A stretch of 64,000 bases of DNA from Candidatus Poribacteria bacterium (GCA_028820635.1 JAPPIG010000080.1:31141-95140); one strand, 5' to 3'. Shown: positions 31,951 to 41,455, counted from the first letter of the stretch. Notes: generated by a model from the letters alone, not told the origin. Numbers and translations are program-made.

Positions 31951-34272
31951 TTAAACTAATCCACCGCGTTTACGCAAAAACCATTCAAGACCGAGTAGCA
32001 TGAGGATCATGCCGAAAATCAATGGCAGATCCCAAATATCAATATCGGTTATCTGCGATGTTGCACTCTCAACAAGCGAAATTTGATTAACCAATTGATT
32101 TGCTTCTGCAACAGGGTAATATTTACCGCCGCTCATATCGGCAAGATTTGTGAGAAGAGGGATATTAAGTGCTGCATCACTAAACTCCGCATAAGAAGGT
32201 TTTACTTCAAAGAGTCCCTGCTGTTTACCGAGGTTTTCGCCATTGAGTGTCCCTGTTGCAGTGACGGTATATTCGCCATATCGGTTTGGAATGAATCGTG
32301 CTGTATATAGCCCATCTTTGCCTAACACTTGCTCAAGCTGCAGTTCCTTTCGTGTGCCAGTTTCGTCAACAAGGATTGCGCGTAACTTTGCATCATTCGT
32401 TAATGTAAAGGTTTTATCCATCGCGGTAACCTCAATCACGACAGGTTCCTTCAACGTATATTCAGTCTTCGCAATATCAAGTTTGAGAGAAGATTTCGGT
32501 GCAGTTGTCAACCATTTTGCCGCCTGCCGCCAGAAACGTTCATTACTGTCATCTTCGGATGGCATACCTAACTGCCATGGTGCTGAATTGTTCGGGGTAA
32601 ACACCATCACCCGTCCTGCATTAAAATTATGAGTTGCGATGAGGACGCGCTTCCCAAACTCATTTTGATCACTCGGATGTTCAGCGAGAACCGTTGCTCC
32701 CGCTTTTGCTCGTTTGACCTTACTATAGCCGAAAAGTTCCGACAACTTGTTCCAACGTTGCAGACTTTCAGAGGAGTTATCTGCCAATTCCATCAGCGGT
32801 TCTGTTTTACCTTCTGTTGTCAGTTGTAACTTGAATCCTTCTGCTCTTGGCATCTGTGATGGCGGAAGGGGCGGTACTGATGGCGGAAGGGCACCTAATT
32901 CCAATTCAACAGGGAGCAATTCGGCGATCGGTGTGTTGAGGTATGAACCAGTTACTTCAGAGTTCCCTAATGAACGTGTTCCACCTAACATTAAAAATCC
33001 ACCTCCGCGTGTGCGAACGAATTCAACCGTGTTTTCAAGCTGTGCTCGCGTGAATTCGGAAGCAGAAATATTACCGAAAATGATTGCGTCAAAATTAAAA
33101 AGAACATCTTTTGAATCTGGATAGAATTTGAAGTCTTCATCGGCAGTGCCTTGGGTGCCGCCATAACTCTCTTCACCTGTCTTATACCGGTCAGATAATA
33201 CAATATTTGGATCATCTTGCAAGGCACGTTTGATAAATTTAAAACCAGAATACGGTCTGGAAACAAATAGTATCTTTACACGTTTGGTAGGGGCAACTTT
33301 CAGAATGAAGGTTTTGGTGTTGTTTTGCGGAATCGCTTCATCTGCTTCAGGGAGAACCTGAACCTCATATTTTTGGGTTCCGGGTTGGCGCGGTGTAAAT
33401 TTAAGCGGAACCCGAACTGTCTCGTTTTTCAGGGACATTGGTAGCGTTTGAAGTATTCTACCGTTCTCAATCAGTTGAATTGTGGCTTTCTTTTGGGAAT
33501 TATCTGTTCGCCTTACTGTAGCAGATATTTCAACCGGAAAATCTTCTTCCGCAGTACGAGGGGTATCTACCTTGACCAATTCGATATCCGGCACACCTTT
33601 TTCTGAACCGATACCAACGGTATGGATAGGTGCTTTCCTTTCTCGAACTTGCATAGCAAGTTTTGCCATATCTGTTCCACTTCGGTCAACGCCATCGGTG
33701 CAAAGCACAATACCGGAAAGCGGGATACCTTGTAAATCTTCAAGTGCTTCATTCAAGGCTTTTGGAATATTTGTGTTTTCGCCATCCGCGTTGGGCAATG
33801 TCTCAGGTTCAATTCGTTTTGCCTCCGTGTCAAATCCAAAGAGTCTGACCTTGAATTTGTTGGCATTCAGTTTGTCAATAAGCCCACCGCCATCTTCAGG
33901 ATTTTCACCAAAGAGCAGTTGGTTCACTTGAGTTAACCGCGACTCACCATCATCTGAATCAGTAATCTGCATACTTTTGGAACGGTCAACCATCACTAAA
34001 AGATAGGAATCATCAGGATTGTTTTGATATATTGTTAGAAAAGGCTTGAGTAAACAGAAGGCGAGGATACATAGGACAATGGTGCGAAGAACAATGAGAA
34101 ATCCACGAAACACGCGTCCAGTTTGACTTCTTGTGCTCCGATATGCCCAAATGGTTGCTGCAACAAGTCCGACCATTAGGACAAAGATAAGAAGTCCCGG
34201 TATTGGCACACCGAACGAAAAATCCCCTTCACGAAAAACGTCAATCGGGTACTTCATAAGTTGTTCAAACAT
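31951..34272 (-). CDS. Membrane VWA-domain protein with GATase1-like domain (BatA-like)
   Basis: 773 residues. Two N-terminal membrane helices (about 24-44 and 57-80), then a von Willebrand A domain with the MIDAS motif VMVDRSKSM (Asp96, Ser98, Ser100) and IVLCTDGVDRSG. A middle beta region follows (about 240-340). Next is a class I glutamine amidotransferase-like domain: KILFVSRPYSGFKFIKRAL, FDAIIFGNI and RGGGFLMLGGTRSLG, without an evident catalytic Cys nucleophile. Then come Ig-like strands and a last membrane helix (about 748-765). This architecture is typical of large VWA partners of MoxR ATPases, encoded two genes downstream. Function in envelope assembly or stress is inferred. Confidence 0.85.
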   Translation of the reverse strand: MFEQLMKYPIDVFREGDFSFGVPIPGLLIFVLMVGLVAATIWAYRSTRSQTGRVFRGFLIVLRTIVLCILAFCLLKPFLTIYQNNPDDSYLLVMVDRSKSMQITDSDDGESRLTQVNQLLFGENPEDGGGLIDKLNANKFKVRLFGFDTEAKRIEPETLPNADGENTNIPKALNEALEDLQGIPLSGIVLCTDGVDRSGTDMAKLAMQVRERKAPIHTVGIGSEKGVPDIELVKVDTPRTAEEDFPVEISATVRRTDNSQKKATIQLIENGRILQTLPMSLKNETVRVPLKFTPRQPGTQKYEVQVLPEADEAIPQNNTKTFILKVAPTKRVKILFVSRPYSGFKFIKRALQDDPNIVLSDRYKTGEESYGGTQGTADEDFKFYPDSKDVLFNFDAIIFGNISASEFTRAQLENTVEFVRTRGGGFLMLGGTRSLGNSEVTGSYLNTPIAELLPVELELGALPPSVPPLPPSQMPRAEGFKLQLTTEGKTEPLMELADNSSESLQRWNKLSELFGYSKVKRAKAGATVLAEHPSDQNEFGKRVLIATHNFNAGRVMVFTPNNSAPWQLGMPSEDDSNERFWRQAAKWLTTAPKSSLKLDIAKTEYTLKEPVVIEVTAMDKTFTLTNDAKLRAILVDETGTRKELQLEQVLGKDGLYTARFIPNRYGEYTVTATGTLNGENLGKQQGLFEVKPSYAEFSDAALNIPLLTNLADMSGGKYYPVAEANQLVNQISLVESATSQITDIDIWDLPLIFGMILMLLGLEWFLRKRGGLV

Positions 34273-34441
34273 AACGGCAGGTTACCCCTATAAACAGAAT
34301 GCTCAGCGAATTAGGGAGGCGTATTTAATCACGACAAATTTGGCTTCGCTGTTTTTGTATGGTACTATTATACACGGGAGTGGTAGATGAGTTCAACCAA
34401 TAATGATTGTTGTTTTTAAGATACCAATCAAGTTGGGCATG

Positions 34442-34951
34442 TCAATACTTCTTTTGAATTGGATATATTCCAAGATGTCGCAATGCATTTGATATAAATT
34501 CTTGTAATTCGGTAGTAACTGGACGAATTCCCGGTCCCGCAGATGGAATAGTTAACAGGGTTAAAATTTCTTGCGTTTCATTTTTACTAATTTTGATTTG
34601 TCCTGAAATACGAAAAGTTTCTACAATATAGTCTGCGTCAGTAGATTCGCGCATACGATAAGTCTCAATCAAAGCTTTTCCTGCTGTCTCCGATGTTAGT
34701 TCCGACGTTGCTTTACCTTTTCCTTGTGCTTGTTCTGTTTGTATATGTTTTATGCCAGGATGTTGAATAACTTTGACACCAGCACTAATAAGATATTTTT
34801 CAATACGATTAGCAAACGTAACTTCACTATAAGCATAACTTGCGGGAATGACAGTAAAAGTAGGATTTATTGGAACGTCACGTAAAACAATGAACTCTTT
34901 TGACGCACAACTTGTTAGGATTAGCAATAAAGAAATACATAACTTTTTCAT
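34442..34951 (-). CDS. Lipoprotein, unknown function
   Basis: 169 residues from the ATG at 34951, preceded by GAAGG at a good distance; the longer frame starting at 34978 runs into a repeat. Signal peptide KKLCISLLLILTSC with lipobox LTSC. The mature part shows alternating strands and helices (AYSEVTFANRIEKYLISAG, DADYIVETFRISGQI), which recalls lipoproteins that contribute to curli-like or DUF4136-like envelope assemblies, but I cannot place it. Its leader overlaps a class D hairpin repeat. It is separated by about 200 bases from the TPR genes upstream. Confidence 0.68.
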   Translation of the reverse strand: MKKLCISLLLILTSCASKEFIVLRDVPINPTFTVIPASYAYSEVTFANRIEKYLISAGVKVIQHPGIKHIQTEQAQGKGKATSELTSETAGKALIETYRMRESTDADYIVETFRISGQIKISKNETQEILTLLTIPSAGPGIRPVTTELQEFISNALRHLGIYPIQKKY

Positions 34952-34966
34952 AATAGCCTTCTGTTT

Positions 34967-34993
34967 GTAGTCGCGCAATTCATTGCGCTCTTT
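34967..34993 (-). repeat. 27-nt hairpin repeat, class D
   Basis: On the minus strand AAAGA, stem GCGCAA, loop TGAA, stem TTGCGC, tail GACTAC. It sits in the 5' leader of the lipoprotein gene starting at 34951. It is the reverse of the copies at 41347 and 42445. Confidence 0.8.
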
Positions 34994-35158
34994 TATTTAA
35001 ATCTCGGATTATCACAGATTACACAGATCGCACGGATTTGTTGGGTTTAGCGAGTTCAACCTATAGATGTCAATTTAAGGTGAGTCGTTGGTCACGCTTT
35101 GGAGATTACACTAAAGAACATAAAGAGAACCACCGACTTAGCTTGTACCGATGGTGAA

Positions 35159-36064
35159 TTAGAATATGTCTAATACGTTTCTAATTTGAGATTCAAGATC
35201 AGGATCGTAATATTGCATCACAAATTCTAATGCTTTTTCTAAATCCTCTTTTGCTTCCCTTTTATTACCCAGAATATACTTTGCCCTTCCACGATTATAG
35301 TATGCTTCAGCATAATCTTGTGTTAGAGAAATTGCTTCATTAAAGTCTGACAGGGCTTCTCTATAATTATCTAAATTGCTTTTAGCAATACCTCGTTGAC
35401 AGTAAGCTTTTGCGTTCAACGGTTGCAATTCTATTGTTTTATCAAAGTCTGTAATTGCTTCTGCTGGGTAACCTAAGCTGCTTTTAGCACATGCCCTACT
35501 ATAATACGCTTCAGCATAATTAGGAATCAAGCGAATAGCTTTTTCAAAGTCATAGATAGCATCAAAATACCTTTCCATTTCGTTTTTTACATCACCTCTT
35601 GCATAATATGCCACAGCATAATTTGAATCTAATTCTATTGCTTTATCAAAGTCTGCGACTGCTTCTTCCTTTTGTCCGTCTGTCCTTTTCGCAATGCCTC
35701 TATTATAATAAACCCGTGCCTGGCTTGGGTCTAATTCTATTGTTCTGTTAAAATCCAAAATTGCCTCTTGAGGATGGTTTAGCTGTCCTTTAGCAATGCC
35801 TCGTTTGTAGTATGCTTCTGCGTTGTTCGGGTCTATATCAAGTGCATCATTAAAATCTGTGATTGCTTCAAAATATCTCCCACGAAAACTTTTTGCAGTA
35901 CCTCTCCAAATATAGGCTTCAACCAAATCAGGGTCACATTCAAGAGCATTATTATATTCTAAAATAGCATCTTCCAAACGTCCTTCTAAGTACAGAGTTC
36001 TGGCTTTATGCATATAAGCACCTGCAGATGCTTTTACTTCAAACGGATTGTTAGTATTTTCCAT
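35159..36064 (-). CDS. TPR-repeat protein
   Basis: 301 residues made almost wholly of eight consecutive 34-residue TPRs from about residue 16 to 290. Each has the pattern AYYxRGxAK...G....AIxDFxKAIELxPxY. No signal peptide or enzymatic domain. It is likely a scaffold for protein complexes. The ATG overlaps the stop of the upstream coiled-coil membrane gene by one base (TAATG), so the two are translationally coupled and probably interact. Confidence 0.88.
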   Translation of the reverse strand: MENTNNPFEVKASAGAYMHKARTLYLEGRLEDAILEYNNALECDPDLVEAYIWRGTAKSFRGRYFEAITDFNDALDIDPNNAEAYYKRGIAKGQLNHPQEAILDFNRTIELDPSQARVYYNRGIAKRTDGQKEEAVADFDKAIELDSNYAVAYYARGDVKNEMERYFDAIYDFEKAIRLIPNYAEAYYSRACAKSSLGYPAEAITDFDKTIELQPLNAKAYCQRGIAKSNLDNYREALSDFNEAISLTQDYAEAYYNRGRAKYILGNKREAKEDLEKALEFVMQYYDPDLESQIRNVLDIF

Positions 36065-36579
36065 TAGGGGATTCCCCCTTCAGTCTGTAAATCGTTTTCA
36101 TCGCCCATATCGTAAGATGTCTCAACCTGATTTTCTTTTTTTACTTCATCAAGTCCGTTAATTTTAGAGACACTTGTATTCTGTTTACCTCTATTGGATA
36201 AAATGTAAAGTATAATTGGAGTGGCTATAGCACCGACAATTGCTGCTAAAAGTATATATAAGAGTCCCCTAATCCATGTTGTGCGTTCTTCAATCACGGC
36301 CATTCTTGTTTCAATCACGGCCATTCTTGTATTGTTATTATCCACACTTTTCGTTAGTTCTTTTACATTATCAGTAAGTTCTTTTTGATTATCGCTTAAT
36401 ACCTTTACATTTCTGGTTAAGTCCTTCACGGTATCAACAAGTTCTCGTAAATCTACTGTTTCAATATACTGTAAATCTTTCGTCTGTGTTGGTTTTTGCT
36501 GAGCGAACGCAGTAGAGGTAACACAAAGCATTAAGAGAGTAGCAATGGGTATCCAGAAAGTATTCCACACTTTACGCAT
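36064..36579 (-). CDS. Coiled-coil membrane protein coupled to a TPR protein
   Basis: 171 residues: signal peptide (about 1-26, ending STAFAQ), a periplasmic coiled coil (about 40-100), one membrane helix (about 105-128, LLYILLAAIVGAIATPIIL) and a polar C-terminal tail. The coil contains a tandem repeat at the DNA level (TCACGGCCATTCTTG twice, near 36295-36330) that encodes RMAVIE twice. The ribosome site AGGAG is 8 bases before the ATG. The stop overlaps the start of the TPR gene. No family recognised; it may anchor the TPR protein at the membrane (inference). Confidence 0.7.
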   Translation of the reverse strand: MRKVWNTFWIPIATLLMLCVTSTAFAQQKPTQTKDLQYIETVDLRELVDTVKDLTRNVKVLSDNQKELTDNVKELTKSVDNNNTRMAVIETRMAVIEERTTWIRGLLYILLAAIVGAIATPIILYILSNRGKQNTSVSKINGLDEVKKENQVETSYDMGDENDLQTEGGIP

Positions 36580-36768
36580 CGTCCATCTCCTAACTCGTTT
36601 TAAATCGCATGCCGTCTGTCAAGTTTCAATCTCTTTAAATTATACACTTGTTACTTCTATATAACAAGAGAAACATAACAATAAATATGGTAGAGGCACA
36701 GAAACCCTGAATATCACACGCGTATTCAATGGGGTTTCCGCCCTACAAGCGATTTATGAGATAAAAGG

Positions 36769-37752
36769 TTAATTAGGCACGTGAATTCGCTGTCCTGTAT
36801 GTGCAGATTCATGCAATGCGTCAATGACACGCATATTTTCGAGCGCATCCGCAATTGGCAAGCGGAGCGGTGTGCCATTTTCTACTGCTTCACACAGATT
36901 TAAAATCTCAGCAGCATAAGGATTTACACCAGTAACGCTGAAAGTTTCTCCATTGACGGTGAAGTGTGCCTCCCCTTCACTATTACCCCATGCCGACTGG
37001 ACAAAGAGTGTCCCTGTTGTGCCAGCAACTTCATAACATTCACGCCATGTCCATCCAAAACTACAATCAAATTGCCCTGTGACACCATCACCAAAATCCA
37101 TTGTGCCGATTAAAGTTTCCCAAACGTTGTTAATCGGTTCATACTTTCCTGTTGCCCACACAGACTGTGGTTCTTGTCCCAGGACATAGCGGATGATGTT
37201 GATGCAGTAGCACCCTAAGTCCATCACGGCACCGCCACCCAGATCACCTCTTAACCGCCAATTTGTTCTATCGGTGAGTCCAGTGGAAAAGGAGGATCGC
37301 GCATATCGGACTTCGCCAATCGCACCCTCTTCTATTTTCTCTTTTACCGCCAACGTTAACGGATGATGTCGATACATAAACGCTTCCATCAAAATGATGT
37401 TGGCATTTTCCGTAACCTGAATCATCTGTTCAAGTTGCGATGTATTAACAGCAATCGGCTTTTCAACAAGGATGCCCTTAACACCACAACGTACCGCTTC
37501 CAGTACATTTTTGAGATGACTTGAGGGCCACGTTGCAACGACAAGGATATCGGGGTTCTGTTTCTCCAGCATCTGTCGGAGGTCGTTGTAGGTATTTTCA
37601 ACGTTGTATTCCGTGGCAAAGCGTGAGAGCGACTCAAACTTCTCGTCACATGCACCGACAATCTCAATTTCTGGTACATTTCGCCATGCGTTTCCATGTG
37701 CGTTCGAGATTCCACCGCACCCAACAATTGCCACGCGATATTTTTTCGCCAT
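36769..37752 (-). CDS. Gfo/Idh/MocA family oxidoreductase
   Basis: 327 residues. Rossmann motif AIVGCGGISNAHG; the catalytic-region motif LVEKPIAVN is intact. GGGAVMDLGCYCINIIRYVLG is the typical second motif, with Cys-Tyr at the usual His position region. Members act on sugars, inositols or trans-dihydrodiols with NAD(P). The ribosome site AAGGTG is well placed. It lies 9 bases after the stop of the next Gfo/Idh/MocA gene (37762-38733), so three such genes form one minus-strand operon (40037 to 36769), pointing to a multi-step oxidation of an uncommon sugar or polyol. Confidence 0.88.
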   Translation of the reverse strand: MAKKYRVAIVGCGGISNAHGNAWRNVPEIEIVGACDEKFESLSRFATEYNVENTYNDLRQMLEKQNPDILVVATWPSSHLKNVLEAVRCGVKGILVEKPIAVNTSQLEQMIQVTENANIILMEAFMYRHHPLTLAVKEKIEEGAIGEVRYARSSFSTGLTDRTNWRLRGDLGGGAVMDLGCYCINIIRYVLGQEPQSVWATGKYEPINNVWETLIGTMDFGDGVTGQFDCSFGWTWRECYEVAGTTGTLFVQSAWGNSEGEAHFTVNGETFSVTGVNPYAAEILNLCEAVENGTPLRLPIADALENMRVIDALHESAHTGQRIHVPN

Positions 37753-37761
37753 ATTTTCACC

Positions 37762-38733
37762 TTATAGTGAAGAAATCTCTACCAGCCTATTCTCTTGTGC
37801 GGAGAGATTTGCTGCGAGAGATATTTCAAGCGTCTTGACCGCATCGGTATACGGACTCAAAATAGGAGACGCATCACCGCTACGGACTGCGTTTATAAAA
37901 ACTTCGTCAATAGTAGGACCAGGTTCTGTTTTATCTACCCATTCGCCATTTTCCTGTACGGAGACTCTCGCTGGATTCCAATTCAATAACTCACCTTCAT
38001 ATAGGATATCTAAAACATTTGCATTGTTCCAACCACCAGCATAAGCCCATGCGGCAGTCATTGAACCGACAACGCCATCGGTAAATTGGAGCGTCACACT
38101 ATTGCTATCTGGGCAATCAATCTCTTTCAGGAAGCGATTTGCTTGCATCGCATAGACCGATTCCACCTCACCGATGAGATTACGCATCATATCAATCGTG
38201 TGTGTCGCTTGTTCAACTAATTGACCGCCAGATTTGTTCCACTGGCGTAGCCAACCGTCAGGATTCCCACGTCCACTGCCGCACCAATACTTGCCGACAA
38301 CCATGTTAATTGTCTTTCCTGAAAGGATTTCCTGCGTTATCCGTGTTGAACCAAGATAACGAAGTTGGTAGCCGACGCAGGTTATCAGGTCTGCTTTGGT
38401 CACAGCAGCTTCAACCTCGCGTGCAATGTCCATGTTGATCGCCACGGGTTTCTCAACGAAAAATGGTAAGCCACGTTCAATCACATCCAATTCAGGTTGA
38501 CCGTGTGCGAAAACAGGTAGACTCAGATAGATAGCGTCAAGGTCGTCCCGTTCCAACATCGTTCGGTGTTCTGTATACGGATCCGCGTTGTGTTTTTCCG
38601 CTGCATTTTGTGCTTTTTGTGGTACAATATCACATATTGCAACGACATTCGCGCCTTCCATTTCCGATAACCGATTCATGTGACCATTTGCATTGCCACC
38701 CGATCCAATAAAACCGATTTTTATTTCTTTCAT
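37762..38733 (-). CDS. Gfo/Idh/MocA family oxidoreductase
   Basis: 323 residues from the ATG at 38733, preceded by AAAGGA; a longer frame to 38760 lacks support. Rossmann GFIGSGGNANGHM, intact FVEKPVAIN, and QLVEQATHTIDMMRNLIG, in which the His-Thr follows the Gln-rich loop as in myo-inositol dehydrogenase-like members. A ribosome site is evident. Middle gene of three Gfo/Idh/MocA genes on the minus strand, 9 bases before the next and about 80 after the previous. Cytoplasmic NAD(P)-dependent oxidoreductase; substrate unknown. Confidence 0.88.
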   Translation of the reverse strand: MKEIKIGFIGSGGNANGHMNRLSEMEGANVVAICDIVPQKAQNAAEKHNADPYTEHRTMLERDDLDAIYLSLPVFAHGQPELDVIERGLPFFVEKPVAINMDIAREVEAAVTKADLITCVGYQLRYLGSTRITQEILSGKTINMVVGKYWCGSGRGNPDGWLRQWNKSGGQLVEQATHTIDMMRNLIGEVESVYAMQANRFLKEIDCPDSNSVTLQFTDGVVGSMTAAWAYAGGWNNANVLDILYEGELLNWNPARVSVQENGEWVDKTEPGPTIDEVFINAVRSGDASPILSPYTDAVKTLEISLAANLSAQENRLVEISSL

Positions 38734-38813
38734 ATTTTTCCTTTCTGTTCGCAAATTCAAAGCTGCAGATTTTCTTATGTTTGGATACTGCAGCTTATTG
38801 CTATGAGTTTTAA

Positions 38814-40037
38814 CTAACGCGCCTTAAAATTAACTTGTAGTGCCTTTTCAATATCTTCACGCGGATGAATTCCAAACTGCTCTTCAAAATTCTGGTCAAA
38901 TGCAGCTTCTTCTTCCGGATCAGGTTCAAGTGGGAGTTGAATCGGTTGCCGATTTGATTGGACAGAACGGCGTGCGGCAATAACCATCTCCTGATCTGCC
39001 CTACCCATTTCTCCTGTCCAAAGCGGTTGTGTGTCCTTTCTCACAGCACGTCCGATTCCATCAAGCATTGTTGCAAGTGAAATGCCACCCTCCGAGATTT
39101 GGGTGTGCCGGTAGGGATTAAGCCATTCAACCGTGCCACCAAGGGATTCGGGGAGTTCCACAAAGATACGCTGCAGAACCTTATCCTCTCCGTATTCTCT
39201 CTGAAAATCGTAAGTTTGTGCTCTTCCTGCGTTTTGGCTAATATCTTCATCTGTGCAAACGTTGACAGTTTCACCGCCGGAAGCACCTTGGTTACCATTT
39301 GTGATAATTGTGCCGCGTTCACCGCACGTCTCAAAACCGACAAGTTTGTTCCGTCCGAGGCATCCATTTTTGTTGCCTACCATTGCGATACCGAGTCCAC
39401 CATTGTCAAAATCAACAGCGTAAAATTCAAGACCTTCTCGATTGAAATCTCGTTTTGCTCTATCAACATAAGGCACAACAGGCATTGAGTGTCCGATGCT
39501 ACTTACCGTAGTCGGTGCAGCGTTCATCCGACACCGTATTGCTGCGAGTCCATGATAGCCAGTGGTAGAAAACAACCGATAACACTTATGCACCTTGCCA
39601 ATTATACCATCCTGAATAAGCTTGCAAACAAACTGTTCCACAGGAACAAAAGGGAAGTTTTCAGATGTTTGCAGTTTTACCCTATTTTCAGCTGCGTCTG
39701 CTATCATCATATCCATCAAACCGAGTGTCGGGGCAAGTCCTGTTTCAACGTTATGTGAGATACCGCAACGGGACAGATAGCAGGAAACAATATGGTGTAA
39801 CGGTGCAGGCACAACAACATCACAGACATCGGGCGACATCTCGTCAACAAGTTTGCGGACATCGGTATATGCCTTGACACCGACTCTTGCTGCGCCTGCC
39901 TCTGCTGATTCCTGATGTGCATCACACACAGCGACGATTTCAAAAGTATCCTTTAGCGCAGCAGCAGTTGATAGATGTGCTGAACCGCGTCGTCCGTGAC
40001 CGATTAATGCATATTTTAAACGTGACATATTCTTCAT
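38814..40037 (-). CDS. Gfo/Idh/MocA-like protein lacking the EKP motif
   Basis: 407 residues. Clear Rossmann start (YALIGHGRRGSAHL, VAVCDAHQES) and family-like C-terminal domain, but the catalytic-region EKP reads NVETGLAPTL (Glu98, Thr99, Gly100), so the conserved Lys is gone. Either another Lys serves, or the protein binds rather than oxidises its ligand. The acidic C-terminal tail (EPDPEEEAAFDQNFEEQF) is an extension. GGAG precedes the ATG at 40037; the ATG at 40028 is also possible. It heads the three-gene oxidoreductase operon and so probably works in the same pathway. Confidence 0.8.
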   Translation of the reverse strand: MKNMSRLKYALIGHGRRGSAHLSTAAALKDTFEIVAVCDAHQESAEAGAARVGVKAYTDVRKLVDEMSPDVCDVVVPAPLHHIVSCYLSRCGISHNVETGLAPTLGLMDMMIADAAENRVKLQTSENFPFVPVEQFVCKLIQDGIIGKVHKCYRLFSTTGYHGLAAIRCRMNAAPTTVSSIGHSMPVVPYVDRAKRDFNREGLEFYAVDFDNGGLGIAMVGNKNGCLGRNKLVGFETCGERGTIITNGNQGASGGETVNVCTDEDISQNAGRAQTYDFQREYGEDKVLQRIFVELPESLGGTVEWLNPYRHTQISEGGISLATMLDGIGRAVRKDTQPLWTGEMGRADQEMVIAARRSVQSNRQPIQLPLEPDPEEEAAFDQNFEEQFGIHPREDIEKALQVNFKAR

Positions 40038-40089
40038 CTACTCCATTCTAAATTCGCACCAAACCACAGGCCCGCAACTCATTTTAATC

Positions 40090-41253
40090 TCACTGTTTGA
40101 GTCTCCCCCATGTGGTTGCGAGTTTGCCTTTGGCATCAACAGACAACGTCAGTGGGTGGGAAAGCAACAACACGATTATTTTGTCAAGTTCTCTCTCCCG
40201 TGCGAGTTTAAGGGCAGTGCGTCCCTGCTTGTCACGCAGAAACGGTTTGATGTTCTTATGTGCGATGAGTTTGGCAACCAACTCTTCAAAACCATTCAAC
40301 ACCGCGTGGTGCAGGGCGGTCAAGCCGTCTTTATCTTGGGCATTGACATCTATATTGCTGTCCTCATCTATTATTCTGAGTGCCCAACGATCATCCCCCT
40401 GCTTGATCTCAAAGATCAACGGATATTTGGGGCGGCAGCCGTGCGGTGTCTCCTCCAGCTCATAGTTGGGGAAAAAGCAGTTTTCCAGAGGCAATCCCTC
40501 ATGCACATGCTTGTAGAGCCAGACGATGCCGTTGCTGTCGTCTATACCGAGGGTTTCAAGACCATCAAGGGGGACAGGGTCGTTCGCAGCTGCAACTGGA
40601 AAGCCAGGTATGTGCTGGCTCATCACCGCGGCAGGTTGGGTGCCCTTGGTAAGTGCTAACCCCCCCTTACTGAGACCTTGTTTATGCCGATCCGCCCACG
40701 GGATGTAGGTGTCGACCAGACCGAAGATATGCCCTGTTTCATGAACAAGAGATGTCATAAAGTGCCGCACCACTTTTGTGCCATCGCGTAAATTGATGCC
40801 AGGACTATTCCCTCCGATGTGGGCAGTAGAATTCCGCTGTTCGCAGTGAAAGATGATCCACAGGTCGGCAGCAATACGGGCATCTGCATTGTCAGCATTG
40901 CGCTGGTAGCGGAAATCGTTGACGATCGGCCTGGCGGTATAATCGCGCAGCGGTTGCAGCCAGGTGCGCAAGGCTTTGCTGACCGCGGCGGTCAGCGCCG
41001 CATCGTTGTTCCGATCCTCTGGGGGACAATCATCGCCGTAGGCATAACTGATATCCCAGTGCGGGTCATGCACCTTGTCAACCAAAACGTTAAAATGCCG
41101 TCTGAACTCATGATCAAACGTAATGAATCCTTGTGCTGCAGGGATAATGCTGAGGCACAAGATGCTTGCTAATAAAAAACTGAAAGCAAGGGACATCTTT
41201 TTCAGACAGAGTATAGAAACCGTGTCGGGCTGAAACAGATATCTAAATGGCAT
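40090..41253 (-). CDS. Secreted zincin-like metalloprotease with ankyrin repeats and TTWG C-terminal motif
   Basis: 387 residues. Signal segment (about 20-42, MSLAFSFLLASILCLSIIPA); the start at 41253 has AGAGGATC upstream, the ATG at 41196 is an alternative. Residues ~45-245 form a zinc peptidase-like domain with HETGHIFGLVD, a complete HExxHxxGxxD metzincin-type site, and a possible Met turn (AAVMSQ). Two ankyrin repeats follow (DKDGLTALHHAVLNGFEELV; DKQGRTALKLARERELDKII). The tail SVDAKGKL plus ATTWGRLK matches that of the LamG protein at 5707. The gene appears richer in GC than its neighbours, which may indicate transfer. Confidence 0.75.
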   Translation of the reverse strand: MPFRYLFQPDTVSILCLKKMSLAFSFLLASILCLSIIPAAQGFITFDHEFRRHFNVLVDKVHDPHWDISYAYGDDCPPEDRNNDAALTAAVSKALRTWLQPLRDYTARPIVNDFRYQRNADNADARIAADLWIIFHCEQRNSTAHIGGNSPGINLRDGTKVVRHFMTSLVHETGHIFGLVDTYIPWADRHKQGLSKGGLALTKGTQPAAVMSQHIPGFPVAAANDPVPLDGLETLGIDDSNGIVWLYKHVHEGLPLENCFFPNYELEETPHGCRPKYPLIFEIKQGDDRWALRIIDEDSNIDVNAQDKDGLTALHHAVLNGFEELVAKLIAHKNIKPFLRDKQGRTALKLARERELDKIIVLLLSHPLTLSVDAKGKLATTWGRLKQ

Positions 41254-41279
41254 CGGATATGATCCTCTTTTCCAAATAT

Positions 41280-41426
41280 GTTATACCATTTCTAAAAAAT
41301 GAGACTTCATTGTGAGATTATCCGTTCAAACAGAGTTGAAGAATGTAAGAGGCGCAATGAATTGCGCGACTACAAACGCGTTTTTTGTTCACGAAAGGCA
41401 ATCAATTAGAAATGGTATTATATAAC
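41280..41426. repeat. MITE-like element containing a class D hairpin
   Basis: Left end GTTATACCATTTCTAA (41280-41295) is the inverse of the right end TTAGAAATGGTA plus TTATATAAC (41406-41426) apart from five extra bases. Inside, 41347-41373 is a class D 27-nt hairpin. The right 79 bases (41347-41425) recur in direct orientation at 42445-42523. No open frame. Confidence 0.6.
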
Positions 41427-41455
41427 TTCCTTGATCTGGAAAACTCTCCAAATAT

